Notes under the pieces: generated by a model
Told to the model about the DNA's origin: nothing
Database searches by the model: none
What the model saw: only the letters and a program-made list of their open reading frames with translations
Made by a program: the position numbers and the translations under genes
Origin: Pantoea sp. Ap-967
Lineage (GTDB): Bacteria > Pseudomonadota > Gammaproteobacteria > Pseudomonadales > Pseudomonadaceae
Assembly (NCBI RefSeq): GCF_011752565.1
Contig: NZ_VWXK01000001.1
Coordinates: 1-64,000, forward strand
DNA: 64,000 nucleotides
Reading direction: 5' to 3'
In this document: positions 56,151-62,516 of the stretch, one piece after another
Numbering within the stretch: position 1 is the first letter of the stretch
Layout: each line of letters opens with the position of its first letter

Positions 56151-56529
56151 CACGTCGCCTCGAAGTCCATTTCCGCCAACTGGGGATAATGGCACTGATG
56201 GCGTTGTGCTTCCATTAAGTTTCTCGCCGGAGAGGGTGCTCCTTGTCGCCGAGATCGACTACAGCGACACGCTGTTCAGGGCCTCATCAGCCTTGTCGAC
56301 AGTATGGGTGGTGATGGGCGCTACCTTTGACGCCTTGGTCGCGGCATTCCCGCCTTACTGGTCAGCCCATCAAGGCGCTTGTTGCGCTCAGCCATGTCGG
56401 CAGAAACCTCCGCCCGCTCGCCGGCTTTCGTTAGCCTGTCCAGAACTATTGCGGCAGAAACTGCATCGCCTGATTCGACTTTGACACCTAGGTGTAACGA
56501 CTGAGATTGAAGAGCAAAAGGCCGCAGGC
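56151..56529. other. Stretch without a secure gene
   Basis: A minus-strand frame at 56321-56536 codes for a helical-looking segment (SAAIVLDRLTKAGERAEVSA) that could be a phage-protein remnant, but its start overlaps the end of the LprI-like gene and it has no ribosome site. Nothing else was supported here. Confidence 0.35.
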
Positions 56530-56985
56530 TCACCACCTATCAAGTGCATCCAGACGTTGAATTTGATGCTTGTATTGGCACACAAGCTGATAGGTTGTAC
56601 TCGCTGTCCCGGTAACCAAGGCACCTACCACACCACAGTCTGCTTTGACGTACGATTCCCACGCTGCCTGCGCCTGCGGAAGCAGGGCCGGAACGCTTGC
56701 TGGAACTACGCCCTGTTCAGCGTCTTGCTGAGTCCGAACGAGCCTTCCCTGATATTTCTGTGTCACGGCATCGCTAGCTGTTTCAAGCATCGCCAACGCG
56801 CACATCTCGCTGTCGTTTGTCGTGTGTGTATTTGGACTCTTCAAACACTGCTGCCACTCTCCTTCCAGCTTCGCCGCGAACTGGCGCACTGCCGCGTCCA
56901 GTGCTTCTTCCCGGCCAACATCAGCGTGCGCTGCGCCCATTGCCATCCACGATCCCAGACAGATCGCTTTATACAAACTTTTCAC
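56530..56985 (-). CDS. LprI-like exported protein (DUF1311)
   Basis: This 151-residue protein starts at GTG 56985 after AAGGAG. A signal peptide (about 1-21) is followed by an all-helical domain with four Cys (QQCLK, EMCAL, ADCGV, LVCQY). The terminal WESYVKADC and VCQYKHQIQRLDAL pattern matches the LprI/DUF1311 family, some of which inhibit lysozyme. It is probably periplasmic. Function here not shown. Confidence 0.65.
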   Translation of the reverse strand: MKSLYKAICLGSWMAMGAAHADVGREEALDAAVRQFAAKLEGEWQQCLKSPNTHTTNDSEMCALAMLETASDAVTQKYQGRLVRTQQDAEQGVVPASVPALLPQAQAAWESYVKADCGVVGALVTGTASTTYQLVCQYKHQIQRLDALDRW

Positions 56986-57161
56986 GTGCCTCTCTCCTTG
57001 AGATATCTATTCCAGGCCCGCAGGGTGCGGCAAAATGAAACTGTGCGCCACGAAAAGGCGCTCAGTTATTTTGTGGCCCTCACCTACCATAGCCGAACGT
57101 CCCTACTTTTATCTCATAGTCTCCGGGCAGGCTGAGGTGCTTGCTCGACGCCCCTTCAGGC

Positions 57162-57340
57162 CTATTTAACTGGCTGCTTATGACGGACGTAGAGTGCCGC
57201 CGCGCCCCCTGAGGCTGAGCGAGCCTGGAGTTCGAATGCATGCGAATGCCCTTTAATCAGATCGCTCAGTTTTTTGAAGCCGTGAGTGCGAGGATCAAAT
57301 TCTGGTCTCAGTTTGGTGATATTCGCGCCCAATAGCCCTA
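57162..57340 (-). pseudogene. 3' remnant of a NYN/OST-HTH (LOTUS) protein
   Basis: Adjoining the IS boundary, a minus-strand frame continues LGLLGANITKLRPEFDPRTH then GFKKLSDLI...ELQARSASGG...LYVRHKQ to a stop at 57162. This is the end of an OST-HTH/LOTUS domain, which in bacteria usually follows a NYN ribonuclease domain. No matching 5' half is found on the other side of the IS, where the GntR gene begins, so the rest was deleted. Confidence 0.75.
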
Positions 57341-57849
57341 GGCACTGTACGAAAAGTAATGTCGTAAACACCGCCGCCAGCAAGCCAGCGTGACCATCGC
57401 AGCAAAGCTTTCCGCTTGCTTGCAATAGCGTGTACCCAGGCGGCGGTGCTCCTTCAACCAACCAAAAAGCCGTTCGATAGCGTTCTGCGGCCGATACTTG
57501 GGCTTGTCAAACAGGCGCGGTAAACCCGGCTTTGGCTTGCGCTTCATTCCATGCAAAGGAATCACCGGCTGCATCCGATAGCGGTCGCAGTATTGCCGCA
57601 AGGATTCTGCGTCATAGCCTTTGTCGGCCAGGAGCCAGCGGCAGCGCTTGCGTGGCCGACCTCGATTCGAGGGGATGTGGACACCGTCCAGCAGTCACTG
57701 AGCATGGGAGATGTCGCTGGCGTTACCACCTGAGAGCGTGAAGTGGAGTGGGATGCCACGGGCATCACTGACCATGTGAATTTTCGTCGTCAACCCGCCC
57801 CGGCTTCGTCCAAGTGCGTGGTCCGTTGGTTCTTCAGCCCCCCTTTTTT
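57338..57849 (-). pseudogene. IS5-family transposase, part B, with internal stop
   Basis: This frame continues orfA after a -1 shift and reads GAEEPTDHALGRSRGGLTTK on to DDE-type IS5 sequence (RPQNAIERLFGWLKEHRRLG). A TGA at 57695-57697 interrupts it after SDISHAQ, while the frame stays open and in phase beyond it. The final stop TAG (57338-57340) is made of the CTA target sequence. The transposase is therefore most probably inactive. Confidence 0.85.
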
Positions 57850-58282
57850 GCCTGCTCCGGCAGAGGCACGGGTGGCCCTCACGGCGGTTGAGTCGATGCA
57901 CCAGGTGGTCAAGTCAATCTGGCCCTGTGCATTGAGTTTGAGGTGTAACCGCTTGAGCATCTTGTTGAAGGTTCCTTGGTTTCGCCAGTCTCGAAATCGT
58001 TGATAGACCGTCGACCAAGGCCCGAATCGTTCAGGCATGTCCCGCCAGGTTGCACCGGAGCAGAGCACCCACAACACGCCGTTGAGCATCAAGCGATCGT
58101 CGACTCTTGGGCGTCCCGTACGTCGATGCTCGGTGAAGAGGTCCGTGACTATTTCCCATTCTGTGTCGGAAAGTTGGTATCGCTTAGGCATGGCAGAATC
58201 CTTCGCCTAAAAAGCGAGAACTCTACGAAAAATCAGGCTTCCAACGGCTCCGGTGAGGTTTCAAAGGTTTTCATACAGAAAC
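57341..58282 (-). mobile_element. IS5-family insertion sequence (IS427-like group)
   Basis: The 942-bp element is bounded by imperfect inverted repeats, GGCACTGTACGAAAA at the left end and GTTTCTGTATGAAAA (reverse strand) at the right; 11 of the first 15 bases match. TA flanks both ends (CTA at each side), the small target duplication of the IS427 group. It has two overlapping transposase frames joined by a -1 shift over an A6G6 run. Placing the ends by eye may be off by a base or two. Confidence 0.82.
57790..58191 (-). CDS. IS5-family transposase, part A
   Basis: This 133-residue N-terminal half of the transposase begins YQLSDTEWEIVTDLF and carries VLWVLCSGATWRDMP and the first catalytic Asp region (CIDSTAVRATRA). 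The frame ends shortly after a slippery A6G6 run (57838-57849), where a -1 frameshift would join it to part B, as in other two-frame IS5 elements. AGGC... no strong ribosome site is evident. Confidence 0.88.
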   Translation of the reverse strand: MPKRYQLSDTEWEIVTDLFTEHRRTGRPRVDDRLMLNGVLWVLCSGATWRDMPERFGPWSTVYQRFRDWRNQGTFNKMLKRLHLKLNAQGQIDLTTWCIDSTAVRATRASAGAGKKGGLKNQRTTHLDEAGAG

Positions 58283-58318
58283 TAAGCATGGCAGAAGGGA
58301 TTTTTAAGCTGGGGTCAG

Positions 58319-58339
58319 GGTGGGATATTATCTCCCACC
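58319..58339 (-). terminator. Stem-loop downstream of GntR gene
   Basis: GGTGGGA (58319-58325) and TCCCACC (58333-58339) form a perfect 7-bp stem with a 7-base loop, 15 bases after the minus-strand GntR stop. No U tract follows, so a Rho-independent terminator is doubtful. Confidence 0.35.
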
Positions 58340-58354
58340 AAAATTCACGACTAA

Positions 58355-59020
58355 TTAGATTTTTTCAGGCTTTGCTTCTTTGCTGAGATTTTCGTTTTGA
58401 GACCAGGCAGCCTGGGCTGCCGTTTCGGCATTCCCAGAAAGAATTGCATCAACTAAGGTACTGTGCTCTTCTATCAGCTCAGAGAGATTGCTATGAACTC
58501 GTTCATTAGCGGTAGCAATGTAAAGACGAATCTGCTGCTCGTTCAGGAGATACTGCTGCACCAACCGTTGGTGGCCCGCACCTATAACTATCGTGCGGTG
58601 AAGCTCAAAATCGAGTTTGGTTGCCAAGACCGCATCACCGGCATCGCACGCCTGGACGATTGCATCAAACACTCGTTTAATCTCTGAGAACACCGCTGGA
58701 TCTTTTTGCTCAGCTACAATCCTGGCTGCCAAACTTTCTAAACTACCACGCAGCGTCCATATTTCCCAAAGATCATCATTGGTCAAATTCGCTATTTGCC
58801 AGCCGATGTAGGGCGTCTGGATTACCAAGCCCTCTGTGGCAAGCTTGTGCAAGCCAGTCCGAAGTGTGCCGCGAGCCACACCTAGGCGCTCAGCTAGCGG
58901 CGTCTCAGTTATTCGAGCCCCGGCCTTAAGAGTACCTGACAATATATATTCGCGAAGAATCTCAACCACTTGCTCTTCAGCAGAGCGTTTTTCAACCGTG
59001 CGAACCTGATTGTAATCCAT
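58355..59020 (-). CDS. GntR-family regulator (FCD type)
   Basis: This 221-residue protein has a winged-helix head (about 15-75: EQVVEILREYILSGTLKAGA, ETPLAERLGVARGTLRTGL) and a C-terminal all-helical FCD ligand domain (about 85-215; metal-type residues in DFELHRTIVIGAGH and EEHSTLVDAI). It likely represses the cluster upstream until its inducer, probably a carboxylic acid, binds. I start at ATG 59020, the first Met that leaves no unsupported tail. Last gene of the minus-strand run. Confidence 0.88.
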   Translation of the reverse strand: MDYNQVRTVEKRSAEEQVVEILREYILSGTLKAGARITETPLAERLGVARGTLRTGLHKLATEGLVIQTPYIGWQIANLTNDDLWEIWTLRGSLESLAARIVAEQKDPAVFSEIKRVFDAIVQACDAGDAVLATKLDFELHRTIVIGAGHQRLVQQYLLNEQQIRLYIATANERVHSNLSELIEEHSTLVDAILSGNAETAAQAAWSQNENLSKEAKPEKI

Positions 59021-59190
59021 GCAAACCCCAAAAACGCTGCCAAGAGGTAACGAGCCCCCATCATACCCCGGATGCATGGATCGCGCATCATCAATCTGAC
59101 AGAAAATATGACGTTTGAAACACTCGCAGCCCTTCAACAAGAAGAGATTGACGGGTTAAGGCAGGAGACAATCAAAGGTCAATTAAATGC

Positions 59191-59220
59191 TAGCGGCTTC
59201 GTCTTGAACGCAAGCCGCTA
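59191..59220 (-). terminator. Hairpin after the aldolase gene
   Basis: TAGCGGCTT and AAGCCGCTA (59191-59199 and 59212-59220) form a 9-bp stem with a 12-base loop. On the minus strand it is followed by GCATTTAATTG. It lies between the aldolase stop and the GntR gene and could end part of the aldolase transcript. Confidence 0.5.
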
Positions 59221-59261
59221 TGCATGTCAGCAGGCGTGGCATAGACCATGCCGCTCCTCGA

Positions 59262-60035
59262 CTAGCTCCGATAGTCGCAAACAGAGTTATCGATCAGTCT
59301 TAATGCAGCGTCCCAAGCCAATAGATGAGTACCATTAACCCACTCTTGCTCTTCTTGAACTGCGACTAACTCACAGATATCTTCTGAGGGCTGCCGCAGT
59401 TTTGCGCCCCCTGACATCGCCATAATCTGCGCTTGGCAGGCTCGCTCCAGGAAGTAAATCAGATTAAAGGCTTCCGCGGCAGTACGCCCAGTCGCTAGGA
59501 GACCATGATTACGCATAATCATAGCTCGATGCTTCCCCAGGCTCCCGGTCAATCTGTCGCGCTCACTCGTATCCCAAGAGATGCCTTCATAATCGTGATA
59601 ACCCAGTCGATTATAGAACTTCATGGCATGCTGAGTTACAGGCAGAAGCCCTGCCTCTTGAGCCGAAACTGCCATGCCTGCTGGTGAATGGGTATGAATA
59701 ACGTACTCTGCCTCTGGCATGGCGCCATGAATTGCAGAGTGAATGTTAAATCCTGCCTGGTTGACTTTTTCGCCCACAGAGAGATGCGACACAGCCTCTC
59801 CAGCATGATCTACCTCGACGAGGTCTGAAGCACGCATCTCGTGAAACATCACCCCAAATTTATTAATTAAGTAGCGGTTAGTAGTACCTGGAACTCGCGC
59901 TGAAATATGCGTATCGATATGATCCGTCCAGCGAAAATGCGCCATCAACCGATACAGCGCCGCTAGATCACACCGAGTAGCCCACTCAGCTTCCTGGCTA
60001 ACACTCGAAATTTTGCCTTGCATCGAACTGGACAT
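59262..60035 (-). CDS. Class II aldolase/adducin-family protein
   Basis: This 257-residue protein has the class II aldolase/adducin fold, with zinc-type His residues H114 and H116 (VIHTHSPAG) and H177 (RNHGLLATG), and a typical SARVPGTTNRYLINKFGVMF segment. The catalytic Glu of fuculose-phosphate aldolase is not evident; this suggests a decarboxylase or an uncharacterised subgroup. GGAG lies eight bases from ATG 60035. It follows the HD gene by 91 bases in a likely operon. Confidence 0.85.
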   Translation of the reverse strand: MSSSMQGKISSVSQEAEWATRCDLAALYRLMAHFRWTDHIDTHISARVPGTTNRYLINKFGVMFHEMRASDLVEVDHAGEAVSHLSVGEKVNQAGFNIHSAIHGAMPEAEYVIHTHSPAGMAVSAQEAGLLPVTQHAMKFYNRLGYHDYEGISWDTSERDRLTGSLGKHRAMIMRNHGLLATGRTAAEAFNLIYFLERACQAQIMAMSGGAKLRQPSEDICELVAVQEEQEWVNGTHLLAWDAALRLIDNSVCDYRS

Positions 60036-60126
60036 ACCCTTCTCCTGAAATATCAAGCATCTTGCGCCAAAGATCTACATGAACCGGACAGTAAGAGCCG
60101 ATTGCTTTAGATAGGACTCAATTACT

Positions 60127-60714
60127 CTAGCCGTGAACCGCACCATCACTTCCGACATACCGAGGATCGAATGCAGGCCTGGAGAAAATTCTTCTTACCA
60201 TCGGCTCAAAGTGATCCAGGGTCTTGGTCGGGTAATCGGGATCAAAAGACGCTTGATCCCAAGCTTCGCAGAATCGCACACAGCTTTCGTAATAAGGATG
60301 ATCTTTGTACATATCACGCTCATTAGGGTCACCACCAAAGAAATGAACATAGTAAAAATTCTGGAATAGCCCATGATGATTGATCACCCAAGTGACCTCG
60401 GGCCGAACATAGGGGCGAAGGATAGCTGCGGCTAGTTGCGAATGATTATAAGGCGCGAGTTCATCGCCTAAGTCATGAATGAGGGCCGCCACTATCATCT
60501 CTTCATCTGCCCCATCCTGTTCAGCACGCGTCGCAGTCTGTAGCGAGTGCTGCAAGCGATCGATCTGATAGCCAGCCAGGGAGTTTTTCAGGCCAAGCAG
60601 GCATTTCAAGAGACGATCAGGCAAAGCAGTTGCAAAATCTGCCTCCAGTCTATGAAGCATTTCATATTCGTGTTTTACGCCATCTTTCATCTGACGAAAA
60701 GAAACAGTAGTCAT
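60127..60714 (-). CDS. HD-domain protein, possible mixed-valent diiron oxygenase
   Basis: This 195-residue protein carries the ligand set H56 (QHSLQTA), H80-D81 (ALIHDLGD), H91 (YNHSQ), H113/H114 (INHHGLF) and D153 (AWDQASFD), with Y49 and D52 before the first His. Two metals and a nearby Tyr are the marks of PhnZ and inositol oxygenase, HD proteins that use O2 and two irons to cut C-P or C-C bonds. An ordinary HD phosphohydrolase is the alternative. ATG 60714 has GGAGAG five bases upstream. It sits between permease and aldolase genes. Confidence 0.72.
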   Translation of the reverse strand: MTTVSFRQMKDGVKHEYEMLHRLEADFATALPDRLLKCLLGLKNSLAGYQIDRLQHSLQTATRAEQDGADEEMIVAALIHDLGDELAPYNHSQLAAAILRPYVRPEVTWVINHHGLFQNFYYVHFFGGDPNERDMYKDHPYYESCVRFCEAWDQASFDPDYPTKTLDHFEPMVRRIFSRPAFDPRYVGSDGAVHG

Positions 60715-60833
60715 TGCACTCTCCATTCATTCATGCGCGTGCAGGCGCAACACTTCAGTAAAACCGCTTGGCTAAACACCTCGTCAATAGGCGGAAGGAT
60801 CATCAACTCTCCATCCGCATCGCATAAGATCGT

Positions 60834-62198
60834 CTACTTCACTCCCACCAAGGTTTTTCGACGCCCCATAAAGGCAACGTAGTACAAGAGGCCGGGCACC
60901 ACCAATGCCGGCATCCAACTTATGTCAGCCCCGATTGCCAAGGCTATGGAGCCTTTGAAGAACGAGAGGTCCATAAACGGAATTGTCAGAATAATACTGA
61001 CCAGATATACAGTGAGCGCCAGCACATTGAATCGACCGTACTCGCCCTTCACTTCATACATATCGGCAATACTGTACCGACCGCATCGTACCAGGTAGTA
61101 ATCGACTAGGTTAATCGCACTCCAGGGCACAATCAGGTAAAGCTGACCAACAAGAATATCTGAGAAGTAAGCGTTAAAATCGTACTGGGTTTTAATCGCA
61201 ATCATTGTGGCCACCGAGGAAAGTGCCAGCATGATGACAAACTTCACCCCCCGACCAACTCGCGTCATCTTGTTCATGCCACTGAATATCGTGACAGATG
61301 ACATGTAGGCGCTATACAAACACAGCACATTATATTCGACCACACCAATAACAATTATCACCAGAACTAATTTTCCATACCCCTCGAACAGACTGGATAT
61401 TGAGGTACCCGGATCTCCTGTCATAATGGTCGGCAATGTGATAGCGAACAGGGCGCCTAGCGTCATTATCAGGAAGGAACCCAAACCGCATCCCAAATAG
61501 GTGCTCCAGAAAGTATCGCTAGTTTTTACATTAGCCGGCAGATACCTGGAGTAGTCAGCGACGTAGGGCCCATAACCCAACCCCCACGACGCTGCCTGAG
61601 CGATAACCAAGTTAAATGCGCCGATCGAGAAACCTCTATCACCAGCTTGCAGTGCGCTCCAGGTCTCAGGTTTCAACAACAAAATTCCCAGCGCCCCTAC
61701 AAAAACCATGGTGGACAGAACTGTCATCCAGGCGCCGACCCTGTGAATCAGTTCGTATCCCATGAATCCAATAAGCAGAGTAGCAAAACCAACCAGGACG
61801 ATCGACAGGTTGTCCGTCAACGGCACTACAGCTTTAATCGACTCCCTGAGCAACACCCCGCTTGCCGCGACAAATAGCACCGCTGACAGAACAACCATTA
61901 ACAGTGGAATCGCGGCACCTATAACACCGAATTGCGCCCTGCTCTGGATCATCTGTGGAATGCCGAGATGGGGACCTTGGGCAGAATGTGCAGCCATGAA
62001 AACCGTACCAATAGCGATACCAATAAACAAGGCCACTACAGTCCAGAAAAAGCTTAGCCCCGCTACGATACCGAGTGTCCCTACCATTAGGGCTGTCACT
62101 TGAACATTAGAACTAAACCAAATTGTGAAAAGGCGCCGCGGAGTACCATAGCGCTCTTCATGAGGTACAAATTCTATACTGCGACGTTCCACTTCCAT
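60834..62198 (-). CDS. NCS1-family permease
   Basis: This 454-residue inner-membrane protein has about 12 helices and the nucleobase-cation-symport-1 pattern: RYGTPRRLFTIWFSSNVQVT at the N-terminus, LGIPQMIQSRAQFGVIGA in helix 3, and ADYSRYLP after helix 6. The family imports purines, pyrimidines, hydantoins, allantoin or thiamine with H+ or Na+. I start at ATG 62198 (GAGG eight bases upstream), since an upstream extension has no relation to the family. It starts the HD and aldolase operon. Confidence 0.9.
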   Translation of the reverse strand: MEVERRSIEFVPHEERYGTPRRLFTIWFSSNVQVTALMVGTLGIVAGLSFFWTVVALFIGIAIGTVFMAAHSAQGPHLGIPQMIQSRAQFGVIGAAIPLLMVVLSAVLFVAASGVLLRESIKAVVPLTDNLSIVLVGFATLLIGFMGYELIHRVGAWMTVLSTMVFVGALGILLLKPETWSALQAGDRGFSIGAFNLVIAQAASWGLGYGPYVADYSRYLPANVKTSDTFWSTYLGCGLGSFLIMTLGALFAITLPTIMTGDPGTSISSLFEGYGKLVLVIIVIGVVEYNVLCLYSAYMSSVTIFSGMNKMTRVGRGVKFVIMLALSSVATMIAIKTQYDFNAYFSDILVGQLYLIVPWSAINLVDYYLVRCGRYSIADMYEVKGEYGRFNVLALTVYLVSIILTIPFMDLSFFKGSIALAIGADISWMPALVVPGLLYYVAFMGRRKTLVGVK

Positions 62199-62404
62199 AA
62201 TCGTAACCTCTAATATTTGAGAGGACGCCATGGCCAGGCTCATTTGCGCTTGAATTAGAAACCCGGTCGAATCTTCCAGAGACAATACATAAGCTTCATG
62301 CTCAGCGGGCGAACATCCAATACGGCAAAAGCCGTTAGCATCTGACATCATTTGAAAAACTTAGAATAAAGCGTTCAAATAACGATCCAATACAACTACG
62401 CAGC

Positions 62405-62438
62405 ATAGGCAGCGCGACGTCGTACGCACGCTGCCTAT
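62405..62438 (-). terminator. 10-bp stem-loop upstream of permease gene
   Basis: ATAGGCAGCG (62405-62414) and CGCTGCCTAT (62429-62438) are perfect inverted arms around a 14-base loop. The hairpin lies after the channel-protein tail and before the permease start. It may be the terminator of the lost channel gene, though no U tract follows. Confidence 0.5.
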
Positions 62439-62470
62439 TGCGGACTTCCCTGTCCCACCGGCCACCATCC

Positions 62471-62512
62471 TTAAAACTGATAAGCGGCGCCGAACAAGAT
62501 GACACTCAACAT
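62471..62512 (-). pseudogene. C-terminal tail of an outer-membrane channel protein
   Basis: On the minus strand, ATG TTG ... TAA codes for MLSVILFGAAYQF. This is the last beta strand of a porin-like protein, ending in the Phe that outer-membrane proteins need. It begins right after the flavoenzyme stop codon (62517) with nothing of the rest of the gene. It looks like a deletion scar from a channel gene that once stood here. Confidence 0.6.
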
Positions 62513-62516
62513 GCCC

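Noticed and set aside
56321..56536. 71-residue minus-strand gene
   Set aside because: Its start overlaps the LprI-like gene end, it has no ribosome site, and no family was recognised; kept only as a note in the gap entry.
52423..56985. Prophage
   Set aside because: No integrase, capsid, tail, portal or lysis gene and no attachment repeats were seen; only small orphan genes.
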